Source: Synchiropus splendidus (Eukaryota; Chordata; Actinopteri; Syngnathiformes; Callionymidae). Taken from it: DNA of 64,000 nucleotides. The position numbers and the translations under genes were made by a program. A model generated the notes under the pieces. It was given only the letters and a program-made list of their open reading frames with translations. It made no database searches and was not told the origin of the DNA. The stretch lies in contig NC_071345.1 in assembly GCF_027744825.2 (NCBI RefSeq), forward strand, positions 13,827,501-13,891,500. Reading direction: 5' to 3'. Within the stretch, counting starts at the first letter, position 1; each line of letters begins with the position of its first letter. Positions 41,801 through 47,947 of this stretch are shown one piece after another.

Positions 41801-44317
41801 TCCTCCCTTTGAACCCAAATATAATAACTCCTGCTCCAGTTCACTTGAAATCTTACTCAGGTTAAATGATGACCCCATAAAAGTCAGCATGTGAGAGTGG
41901 TTGACTGTCATGTCTTTCACACCTACGAACTATTTTTGTTCCAGGGACCTTTTCTGGGGCATCAGTTTGACCTGCACTGATTCATGTAGTTCCTACAATA
42001 TGTTTACTCCTACTCCAGAGCAGGGTCTTTGGATCGTAATCCAGGAACCATTTCAAAGTGTGATGGATGAATCAACACATTTTTAATGCAAGAATTATAT
42101 TTATTTTGTTAAGAAAACACTCCTAAAAGAAGTAAACAGAAGACGTGAACTTCTGTCACAAACTGACTGAATGAATACTTGTGTATGGAAGTGTTTACAC
42201 CAGGCGGATGATAAAGCGTTAAACGCTGTCTGAAATGGAGATGCTAGCGGCGGAATGTCTGTGATGGCAACGTGCGTCTACCGCTACATTCAAACTGAAT
42301 TGTTTACTCTGATGCTCTGTTGGAGAGTTCAAAAAGCAGCGGGACGTTGAATCTGTTGTCGCTGTTTTTATTTTCCCGTCTTGTTGCGTGCCGAGTTGTG
42401 ATGTTTCAGACTTGTTGTCGATCTGTTGTTGTGTCTCCTGGGTGTGAGAGAAACTCGATAGCTTGTGCTCTCCGACTTCCAGCGTGTTTTTATTTCACCC
42501 ACAGAAGGAATGCCTTGAGAAAACATTTTGAATTAAACGGACGAGATGCGTCAGTTTTGATGTGTTTGCGCGTGTGAAGGTTGCTGGTTCCCATCGCAGG
42601 CTTGTGCTGATGCTTTGTGTTCCTCCAGGGCTCCACTGTTCTCTCTCAGGACGGCACTCTGTCAATACAAGAAGTTACCTACGATAAAGCCGGAGAGTAC
42701 ATGTGTGTCGGAGCGGTCCCTTCTGTGCCGGGTCTTGTTGCTGAAGCCAGTGTCAACCTCACTGTTAAAGGTAACCGACTCTCGCCCGTGCAGAATATTT
42801 AAGGAGACTTCCTATAGTGCCCTACTGTGATCAAATGTTAGTTTTAAAACCCTATTTGCACCTGCTGCTCCTATAGCCCGAGGCGGCAAAAAGTTAATCT
42901 GAGCTGTGACTGGTAGTAGATTTCAAACCAAAGCTTGAAAACAAACAAGCGTCTGGCGGGTGCTGGCGCACGTCTCACCCTGATGTTTACTGTAAACCCA
43001 AGATGCAACCAGATTAGCCCGTCTTCATGTCGGATGCTCGTCTCCGCTTCCTGCAGGAAAGCCGATGATTGAGACTCCAGCTAAAGGAGAGGTGGGGAAG
43101 GAAGGAGACATGGTGACACTCAAGTGTTCGTCCTACGGCTTCCCGGCCCCTCAGTTCACTTGGACGCCCTCAGGAAAAGAGGTACAAGCCTGGAGACTCC
43201 AAAGAACAAAGAAAGTTGTTGGCCATTGTCTTATCTCACCCTGTGCTGCTTCCCTTAAAAAAATCTTGTCTACTTTCTTAGTTGAATTGACAAAAAATGG
43301 GGAAGATAAGTTTTTTTTTAATCTGCTTTTTAATTGGGAATATGCTAAAAACAGCTTTTTGAGTCCGTACAATTCCATTTTTAAAATGTAAAATTTTGGG
43401 CAATTCTATTTTCTAGAGGGTCAAACTAGACTACTACTGTAGCAGTCAAGCTTCATTTTGATATCAATGTAAATACTTTGTGTATAGTGATGTACATGGT
43501 AGATTATGGTTTCATTCTGACCTCATGAGGGCCACGTAAATACAGGCACAGTGCAGGGGTACTTTTATTCATTCATGTATTCATTTTAAAATTGGCAAAA
43601 CTTAACAGAAAAAAATGATAGATGTAGATTATTTTATTAAGCAGTTCTACTTTAACATTTTCTTTATTTTTTTATTATTATTATTTGTTTTCTGGTCGTT
43701 AAATTGTTTTCATACACAAGCTCCCTCAGTCTGACTTCATCATGGCCCCATAGATACAGTCAGCAGTGGAGCATGTGGCTCCCTGTCTGCAACTTGCCCA
43801 AGTACCGTGAAGAAAACCAATTGATATTTGTTTCCATACAAGATGATGTGTTGTTTTGAAAGAGGTTTTATCCAACAGACAGGGAAAAAAAAGCTCTGGT
43901 CTAGCGTGATGCTGTGATGTCTTTAATTCCCTCACCCTCCTCCCCTCCACAGTCAGTGTCAGTGGAAGGCACCAAGGTGGTGAGCACAGTGCACCTGAAG
44001 GCCACAGCCGAGATCATGAAGGACGGAGTCACCTGTCAGGTGTCCAACGAGCATGGAACTGATAGCCAGAAACTCATGGTATCTCTCAAAGGTGAGTGTG
44101 AGGAGAGCGTCGTGGAATTTTGAGGTTTTATTATGATTTGTATCAACAGTAATATCTCTCTATTTGCATCTCTTCTTCAGATATTGGCAACTCGGCCAAC
44201 AGAGGTAGAGCCTTCTCCCTCCTTCTCCTCCCCTCCCTCATACTTTCAGGACTCTTTATTGTACAGTCCCTGTAATTTAGACCCCGCCCACTCACACATG
44301 TCCTGCCCGTCACATCC

Positions 44318-44364
<47 letters not shown>

Positions 44365-46822
44365 TCACACACCCTTCTGCTCTACTCTTGTACATTTGTC
44401 CTCTTGCTACCAGACACTGTGGATATTGTAAATTGTTCTTCTTCTCTTGTCACCTTTGTATAATGTCTGTCCTATATTTTGTGGATGCTCCTACAAGTTT
44501 TGTGGCCCCTAGGGGACAATAAAGGATTCTATTCTATTCTATTCCTTCCTTTTTCCTCTCTGTGTCTCCTCACTCAGTGTCTCCTTCCTGATTTTCATTC
44601 CTTGTTCTTCCACACTTTTACCCGCCGGGATTGCCGTGTGTGACTGTGGTAGTAGCTCTGCTTGGATGTGTGCGTTTGCTTTGCCCTGCCACTGAGAAAC
44701 TTTCTTTCTCTCAAAGTGCTGCTCTCTGGAAACCCTGTGCTTAAGTCAGGTCTGTATCGCTAACATGTTCCTCGTCCGTCTAGATCTGTGGGTCTCCGTC
44801 TGTGTCTTTATGTCTGTGCACACACACACATACACACACACCCGCACACACACACACACACATGTTTTTGTGTTTTCAAGAGCCAATGTGTTTTTTTGTT
44901 GTACATGCATGCTAGTATTACTGTAGTTGTGGGGACACGTCACGACTCGGTTGAATTCTACAGTACGTGATGAAAACAACATGTGACTGTAAGAAAAAAA
45001 AAGAAAAATGTCAAAGGGTCCAGAGTGAACCAGAACTTGGGTTTTTCCTCTCGTGACACTTTTCGAGGCCAAACAGTACCGGCCAGGGAGATTAAACAGT
45101 ATTACCCTGTTCTAATAGATAAGCTTGTTTTTTTGACATTCGCTTGTGAGCCATGTTTTTACCTTATCTTGACACCACACCTGTCTCAAACATGGAGTTC
45201 AGTCTAATCCCTTAATAAAAAATGGCCCTTCAAAAAAGAACATTTAAACAAAATGTATCGTTTGGGCCATAAGTTCGATTTTTTATAGTTATTTTATAGT
45301 TAAGAGATTTTGGGATACAAGGCAGATGGTCGTAACATGCATACTTGGGGCTCTGAAAGTAGAAAAACGTAACAGTCCCAAAACCACTGTCTCTGATATT
45401 ACAGTGTTATAAACAGAGGTTTTGTGAAGTATTTTTGGCTACTTTTGAACCAGATCAGTCCGATATTGGCCCATTTCAATTTGAAAGCCTCTGTGTGAGC
45501 TGTGCATTTTTTTTAATACATTTTTTAACATCATTTGATTCAAAATGGAGTTATTTTAACCAAGTGTGGGTGCTAGTTTGAGTTCACTCTGGACAGGTAA
45601 TGAATCTAGACTGTATTTCATTCGAGCATGAAGACATCAGCGGAGACAGAGAGTAGCTTGCGTCCTCATAAGTACAATGATACTAGTTTTGTTGGGCGGG
45701 TTTGCTGGTGTTGTCTTCTGGCTGTTTGAGTCAGCAGCGTCGTGCTTGCATATTCTGGTCCCCAATTCTGGGTCCCATCACATATCAGTCATTACATTCT
45801 GAAGTTTAGACTAACTTCCCCATTCCGACTCCCTCCCCTCTCCCACCTGCCCGCCTCCTCACCCATCCATCTCTGTCTCCCAATCGAAATCAAATCTCCT
45901 CTTCCCCACCAATCGAAACTCCCCACGTAATTCCTTCTGCCCTTTCAACAAAATCTTCCCAAAATCCAATCATCCTCCCACTACTACCTCTGCCCTTCCC
46001 TCCAAATCCACCCTCCATCGTCCTTCCGTCATAAATCCTACACCCCCTCCCCTCCTCCATCTCTCCCCCTCCCTCCATGGCGGCGCTATAGCTGACAGTC
46101 AACAGGGAGGCTCCAGTGGGGTGGTCATCGCTGTGGTGGTGTGTGTTCTTCTTCTGCTGCTGCTGGTTGGCCTCATCTACTTCCTGAATAAGAAGAGCAA
46201 ACTGCCGTGCGGCAAGAAGGACAAGAAGGAAGTGTAAGTCATCCACATGTGGCCCTTAAACAGGCTGCTGAGCATTATGTCAGAAAACTATTATTTTAAA
46301 AAAGTGAACAATTTAAATTTAGATCTCCTGAATTTATAAGTAACAAAATATACAGATTACATTGAATTTACTATCTCGTCTTTAACTAGATAGCCCCCTT
46401 TTTTTAGTTGAGTATTTCATCTTATTATTGTAAATATTTTATTGTTTTATATTAACGTACTGTTTCTAGTTACTGAGCTTTCATTATTATGTACTTTTCT
46501 CCGATTTGAATTTTCATTTTGAGCTTCAAGTTTGCGGTTCTGAGTGAGTTGCTGCTTTAAACGCTGATAGTAGGATAGTTTGGCTCTTGTCGGTGGCAGT
46601 TTTACCACTGGTGAGATGGGAGCTTATGGTCGACCTAGGAGACCACCCAGCGGAAATGCCAGAGCACATTTCAGGAAAAAAGGAAGTCTTACCTATTTCC
46701 TGGCCGCAATTTTTTCTCAAAGACAGTTTGGAGAGAATCCAGCTTGAGGAAACTCTGGGTTTGGTGTGAACCTGCACCCTTTCCACGGATTCAATAACGG
46801 TTTCCTCCTTCAGTCTAAAACC

Positions 46823-46856
<34 letters not shown>

Positions 46857-47947
46857 CCAGTTAGTACCAGGAGTCTCTCGAAGCTCGAGACATTAAAATT
46901 AGTCTTTTGATTCATAAAATGTTCATAAAAACAAACCAAAACAAAATGCTATATCATGACCCATCGCTCTGTTGTCTCGTCCGTCACTGCAGGAACACTG
47001 GCGAGGTCAACAATGACATCGTTGTGGAGATGAAAACAGACAAGGCCAACGAAGAAGCCGGACTCCTCAACAAAAGACCACCGACTGAGCAGGTCAGCAG
47101 CACATGCCTCATCTGCCTCCACTCTTCCTCACCCAAAAAGCTGTGTAAAACTATGACAATATCCATGGAACAGACAGCAGCAGAATCCGCACAGACGCCT
47201 TCGTCTCTGATGAAATGTTAAGTCAGTCGAGTTCAAAGACGGTAAAAGCTGCAGTTCCAGTGATGAAGCGTGACAGCTGCACAGAGTCACCCGAAATAAG
47301 CAGCATTTTCTCCTGAAATTTATCACCGCACTGACATTTTGATGGCAAAAAAGATGCTGCTTTTTTCGCTGTCTTTGAAATCAAGGAAGTTTTGATATTT
47401 GGATGCAGCTGGATGTTTTCCATAAATCAAATCTATATCTGGAGATTTCAGAAACAGAGGAATTTCTAAGGTGTCGACCTTGTGACAATCCTCTCTTTGT
47501 GTTTGAAATATATATATATGTGTCCACCTTTGAGGGTAATAAGTGAAATTCAAGCATAAATACCTTTATTTTTATTTGAATATGATTATTTAATTTTAAG
47601 CTTGTTTTTATACTCTTAGCTTTAGTCAATATTTTCGTTCTCTTGGAGAAAAAATGCTACATAATATATATATGTGAGTGACTTAAACATTTTTATTCAT
47701 TTCTTTCTTGCAGTCATTTTTAAATTAAAATTGTAAATCTGAAATACTTTATATTTTTTTAATTATTTTTAACTCTTTTTATTTTTTAATTTTAATGTAT
47801 TTTTTGTTAATTTGTTTATTTTATTAAATGTGTTATAACTTTGCTAACTTTCTTTTCTTTTATTTTAATCATAGAATTCAAGAGCCATTATAAACGTGGA
47901 TTTCATGTGGTTACATCTGTGATATTATTTCCTCTCCCCAACAGTGA
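2811..47947 (+). CDS. mcam: mcam (CD146) gene, coding span over 16 exons, 605 codons
   Basis: Melanoma cell adhesion molecule (CD146/gicerin), a type I membrane glycoprotein of the immunoglobulin superfamily found on endothelium and other cells. Coding exons: 2811-2874, 38171-38298, 38374-38590, 40534-40607, 40685-40781, 40861-41043, 41128-41249, 41322-41463, 41645-41760, 42629-42770, 43057-43181, 43953-44091, 44181-44204, 46092-46233, 46993-47092, 47945-47947 (stop). They sum to exactly 605 codons with no internal stop. Layout: signal peptide about 1-25; Ig1 (C47, W62, C117); Ig2 (C165, W178, C230); Ig3 (C280, C321); Ig4 (C367, W379, C407); Ig5 (C452, W464, C498); transmembrane about 535-556; tail 557-605. 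One N-glycosylation sequon is visible at N424 (NLT). Human MCAM is 646 residues with the same V-V-C2-C2-C2 plan. The tail KLPCG, VVEMK and EEAGLL parallels human KLPCR, VVEVK and EEMGLL and rules out ALCAM and BCAM. Teleosts have two mcam copies, and I cannot say which this is. Confidence 0.93.
14800..15300. promoter_or_regulatory. Candidate intronic enhancer with paired GATA sites
   Basis: A compact, repeat-free stretch of intron 1. It holds two palindromic GATA pairs close together: TTATCAGATAA at 15072-15082 and TATCTGGATA at 15096-15105, followed by TAATTAG-type homeobox cores near 15152. The motifs are directly visible. That they act as an enhancer is inference, supported only by mcam being an endothelial gene and GATA factors acting in that lineage. 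No conservation data were available. Confidence 0.28.
16665..16735 (+). repeat. Fragment of a widespread fish interspersed repeat
   Basis: The phrase GGAGCCTATCGCAGCTACC, then GAGGCGGGGGACACTTAGGAG, is a diverged copy of the very common fish repeat whose intact form reads roughly GGAGCCTATCCCAGCTG, then GAGGCGGGGTACACCCTGGA. Only this core is left, so I do not assign a class. Confidence 0.55.
18630..18662. repeat. Perfect stem-loop, 13-bp arms
   Basis: ATGAATGGGAAGT at 18630-18642 is followed by a 7-nt spacer and its exact reverse complement ACTTCCCATTCAT at 18650-18662. Flanking bases do not extend the pairing. It could be a relic of a palindromic element or a chance dyad; the stem is too short for a typical microRNA precursor. 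Confidence 0.85.
20340..20480. promoter_or_regulatory. Candidate conserved-looking intronic stretch
   Basis: Non-repetitive sequence with CAATTTATT, TAATAATAATG and GATGTCA cores clustered, next to a GC-rich block. It looks like fish conserved non-coding DNA by composition only. I have no alignment, so this is a weak call. Confidence 0.15.
20899..21616. mobile_element. 718-bp Tc1/mariner-type non-autonomous transposon
   Basis: The left end reads CAGTGGTACCTCGGTTTTC from 20899. The right end, on the opposite strand, reads CAGTGGTACCACGGTTCTC ending at 21616. Both ends are flanked by TA, the target duplication of Tc1/mariner elements. Subterminal sequence has repeated GTTCAAACGAAAA-like blocks on the left and TTTCAAACAC / GCTCGAAC on the right. 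The 158-codon open frame on the minus strand inside it resembles no transposase, so this is a deletion derivative or MITE moved in trans. Confidence 0.8.
21617..21660. repeat. AT-rich simple repeat beside the transposon
   Basis: TATATA runs interrupted by AATATATATTTAGAATATA directly follow the right end of the element. A TA-rich tract is a natural insertion site for a TA-targeting transposon. Confidence 0.8.
21821..21876. repeat. Fragment with three CGTAAGT units, probable DNA-transposon end
   Basis: CGTAAGT occurs at about 21824, 21840 and 21856 within 40 bases (GGTCGTAAGTACAGG, GGACGTAAGTCGAGC, GGTCGTAAGTCAGATG). This resembles the terminal sequence of pogo/Tigger-type elements found widely in vertebrates, but no matching opposite end was found nearby. 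Class assignment is tentative. Confidence 0.4.
28540..29110. promoter_or_regulatory. Candidate intronic regulatory block
   Basis: A repeat-free block rich in transcription-factor-like words. It has ATTAGAATAGTC and TATTATAGATG, an AP-1-like GTGAGTCAT at about 29022-29030, and the exact dyad ATTTACC-TC-GGTAAAT at 29029-29044. Nothing proves function; composition and clustering only suggest a conserved non-coding element. Confidence 0.22.
37500..37620 (-). repeat. Diverged tRNA-like interspersed-repeat fragment
   Basis: Read on the minus strand it contains AGTGGTTAAAGCCTCACAAG, then GGAAGGTCTCC, then AGTTCAAGTCC and GGAGTTTGGACA. This matches the order of a common fish repeat (GGTTAGCGCCTCACAGCAAG, AAGGTCCTGGGTTCGA, GGAGTTTGCATG). 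The B-box-like AGTTCAAGTCC suggests tRNA ancestry. It is decayed and is not a tRNA gene. Confidence 0.45.
38171..38298 (+). CDS. mcam: mcam exon 2, first half of Ig domain 1
   Basis: Acceptor TTCACAG at 38170 and donor GTAAGT at 38299; enters in phase 1, leaves in phase 0. It encodes residues 22-64, from the signal cleavage region to the domain core, with KLPCTY (C47) and LVEWYI (W62), the first cysteine and the tryptophan of an Ig V fold. Confidence 0.92.
38374..38590 (+). CDS. mcam: mcam exon 3, second half of Ig domain 1
   Basis: Follows a 75-nt intron; acceptor GTCCAG, donor GTGAGT, phase 0 to phase 1. It encodes residues 65-136, including GRVSIGDDSSLVITSV and FHCQVTAGPAG (C117, the partner of C47). 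The FxCQVTAGPAG signature is typical of MCAM. Confidence 0.92.
38591..40533 (+). other. mcam: mcam intron 3
   Basis: A 1.9-kb intron, AT-rich from 39040 to 39640, with no coding signal. It contains the MITE-like element at 39955-40215. Confidence 0.85.
39955..40215. mobile_element. Short hAT-like non-autonomous element
   Basis: The left end reads TAGGATGTCCAACTGAAGG followed by CCAGGGGCC. The right end read on the other strand is CAGGGGTGTCCAAGTCATTC followed by GCAGGGGGCC. The ends match as imperfect inverted repeats about 28 bases long. The family resembles the abundant vertebrate repeats whose ends read GTGTCCAA and GGGGCC. I could not find a clear 8-bp target duplication. Confidence 0.6.
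40534..40607 (+). CDS. mcam: mcam exon 4, start of Ig domain 2
   Basis: Acceptor TGTGTCAG, donor GTGTGC; phase 1 to phase 0. It encodes residues 137-161, the linker PPEKPEL and the first strands of the second Ig domain (ISVGQTTSSE). Confidence 0.88.
40685..40781 (+). CDS. mcam: mcam exon 5, core of Ig domain 2
   Basis: Starts after a 77-nt intron and encodes IGICETKNGHPQP and IIWFKDG with C165 and W178. I place the donor at A|GTACGC (40782) because only this gives phase 1, which matches the next exon. The next downstream GT (GTAGAT at 40813) would leave phase 2 and break the frame. Confidence 0.85.
40861..41043 (+). CDS. mcam: mcam exon 6, end of Ig domain 2
   Basis: Acceptor TCTGTCAG, donor GTGAGT; phase 1 to phase 1. 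It encodes residues 195-254, including TYMIPSVVKEASGLFTG and SVFQCVVEY (C230). The stretch corresponds to human residues that finish domain 2 before the third domain. Confidence 0.92.
41128..41249 (+). CDS. mcam: mcam exon 7, first half of Ig domain 3
   Basis: Acceptor AATCCAG, donor GTAATT; phase 1 to phase 0. It encodes YPSETATFK, KEGDKVTMKCETDGNPQP (C280) and EFDFSKD. The usual core tryptophan is replaced by phenylalanine (F292), as it is in human MCAM domain 3. Confidence 0.92.
41322..41463 (+). CDS. mcam: mcam exon 8, second half of Ig domain 3
   Basis: Acceptor CTTGCAG, donor GTGAGT; phase 0 to phase 1. It encodes LLTLKSVKRSDAGVYVCTAT (C321) and LGGKVQLSVN, the classic DxGxYxC end of an Ig C2 domain. 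Confidence 0.93.
41645..41760 (+). CDS. mcam: mcam exon 9, first half of Ig domain 4
   Basis: Acceptor CCATCAG, donor GTTTGT; phase 1 to phase 0. It encodes YIDPVSVTPAEPQ, GDKVEWQCKTKA (C367) and HTVQWKK (W379). Confidence 0.93.
41761..42628 (+). other. mcam: mcam intron 9
   Basis: An 868-nt intron with no coding signal and no repeat that I recognise. It ends in TTCCTCCAG. Confidence 0.85.
42629..42770 (+). CDS. mcam: mcam exon 10, second half of Ig domain 4
   Basis: Phase 0 to phase 1; donor GTAACC. It encodes GSTVLSQDGTLSIQEVTYDK, then AGEYMCVG (C407), and SVNLTVK with the only clear N-glycosylation sequon (N424). Confidence 0.92.
43057..43181 (+). CDS. mcam: mcam exon 11, first half of Ig domain 5
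   Basis: Acceptor TCCTGCAG, donor GTACAA; phase 1 to phase 0. It encodes GKPMIETPAKGEVGKEGD, VTLKCSSYGFPAP (C452) and FTWTPSGKE (W464). Confidence 0.92.
43515..43560 (+). repeat. Fragment of a hAT-like dispersed repeat, copy 1
   Basis: GACCTCATGAGGGCCACGTAAATACA followed by GCACAGTGCAGGGG is related to 43730-43806 and to 58480-58562, where GGGCCACATAAATAC is followed by TTTGGCCCCCGGGC. The family resembles vertebrate hAT non-autonomous repeats. Confidence 0.45.
43730..43806 (+). repeat. Fragment of a hAT-like dispersed repeat, copy 2
   Basis: Contains GACTTCATCATGGCCCCATAG, then ATACAGTCAG, TGTGGCTCCC and CTTGCCCAAGT. The same blocks occur in the same order at 58480-58562 (CTTTGCCCAGGT at its end). 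Confidence 0.45.
43953..44091 (+). CDS. mcam: mcam exon 12, second half of Ig domain 5
   Basis: Phase 0 to phase 1, donor GTGAGT. It encodes SVSVEGTKVVSTVHLKAT and KDGVTCQVSNEHG (C498), ending in LMVSLK. Confidence 0.92.
44181..44204 (+). CDS. mcam: mcam exon 13, 24-nt microexon (juxtamembrane)
   Basis: A 24-base exon with acceptor CTTCTTCAG and donor GTAGAG. It enters and leaves in phase 1 and adds eight residues (DIGNSANR, the first and last codons shared). Because both phases are 1, exon 12 can also join directly to exon 14 in frame, so it may be an optional cassette in the stalk before the membrane. The call rests on splice motifs and phase only. Confidence 0.6.
44320..44363. repeat. CA microsatellite
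   Basis: About 22 uninterrupted CA dinucleotides. Open frames across it (repeating His-Thr or Val-Cys) are artefacts. Confidence 0.97.
44364..44544 (+). mobile_element. 3' end of a LINE (CR1/L2-like) with ATTCT tail
   Basis: Ends in CCCCTAGGGGACAATAAAGG followed by ATTCTATTCTATTCT. A 3' UTR with an AATAAA word next to a short tandem repeat tail is the usual 3' end of fish CR1/L2/Rex1-type LINEs. Only the 3' UTR is present, as expected for 5' truncation. The left edge is uncertain because it abuts the CA tract. Confidence 0.65.
44819..44862. repeat. Compound CA microsatellite
   Basis: CA repeats interrupted by TA and CC units. Confidence 0.95.
45815..46076 (+). promoter_or_regulatory. mcam: G-poor pyrimidine tract before the membrane exon
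   Basis: About 260 bases made almost only of C, T and A with many CTCC, TCCC and CCAATC units, directly upstream of the exon 14 acceptor. Such tracts bind PTB or PCBP-type splicing proteins, so this could control inclusion of exon 14. That role is inference. Confidence 0.35.
46092..46233 (+). CDS. mcam: mcam exon 14, transmembrane helix and basic stop-transfer
   Basis: Encodes DSQQGGSSG, then a hydrophobic run (VVIAVVVCVLLLLLLVGL, residues 535-552, continuing IYFL), then NKKSKLPCGKKDKKEV. The basic KKSK corresponds to human KKGK, a site reported to bind ERM proteins. The acceptor is TATAG at 46091. The nearby CAACAG at 46105 would enter in phase 0 and does not fit the phase-1 exit of exons 12 and 13. 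Donor GTAAGT, phase 2. Confidence 0.88.
46234..46992 (+). other. mcam: mcam intron 14
   Basis: A 759-nt intron with an AT dinucleotide repeat at 46825-46855 and no coding signal. Confidence 0.85.
46825..46855. repeat. AT microsatellite
   Basis: About 15 AT units. Minus-strand frames through it give an Ile-Tyr repeat that is not a protein. Confidence 0.95.
46993..47092 (+). CDS. mcam: mcam exon 15, cytoplasmic tail
   Basis: Acceptor CACTGCAG, donor GTCAGC; phase 2 to phase 0. It encodes NTGEVNNDIVVEMKTDKANE, then EAGLLNKRPPTEQ. VVEMKTDK and EEAGLL parallel human VVEVKSDK and EEMGLL. The ExxxLL motif is the type used for endocytosis and basolateral sorting. NKRPPTEQ lines up with human DKRAPGDQ, after which the human protein has nine more residues from the last exon. 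Confidence 0.9.
47093..47944 (+). other. mcam: mcam intron 15
   Basis: An 852-nt AT-rich intron. If retained, the frame stays open for 42 codons to a TAA at 47219-47221, giving a different tail. A second possible acceptor (TTTTAATCATAG at 47874) follows a good pyrimidine tract. Confidence 0.7.

Larger units (their letters stand above)
43182..43952 (+). other. mcam: mcam intron 11
   Basis: A 771-nt AT-rich intron. It contains two related repeat fragments (43515-43560 and 43730-43806). It ends in a good pyrimidine tract (CCTCCTCCCCTCCACAG). Confidence 0.85.
44205..46091 (+). other. mcam: mcam intron 13
   Basis: A 1.9-kb intron with a CA microsatellite (44320-44363), a LINE 3' end (44364-44544), a second CA tract (44819-44862) and, over the last 260 bases, a pyrimidine- and A-rich stretch nearly free of G. 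It ends in TATAG rather than the usual CAG. Confidence 0.8.

Noticed and set aside
44133..44522. 129-codon frame following exon 12
   Set aside because: Crosses the CA microsatellite and the LINE 3' end; the His-Thr repeat is an artefact. Only 44181-44204 in another frame is kept as a possible microexon.
46092..46105. Alternative exon 14 acceptor CAACAG at 46105
   Set aside because: It would enter in phase 0, incompatible with the phase-1 exit of exons 12 and 13, although it has the usual CAG.
46526..46939. 137-codon minus-strand frame with Ile-Tyr repeat
   Set aside because: Crosses the AT microsatellite inside mcam intron 14; no homology or splice support.
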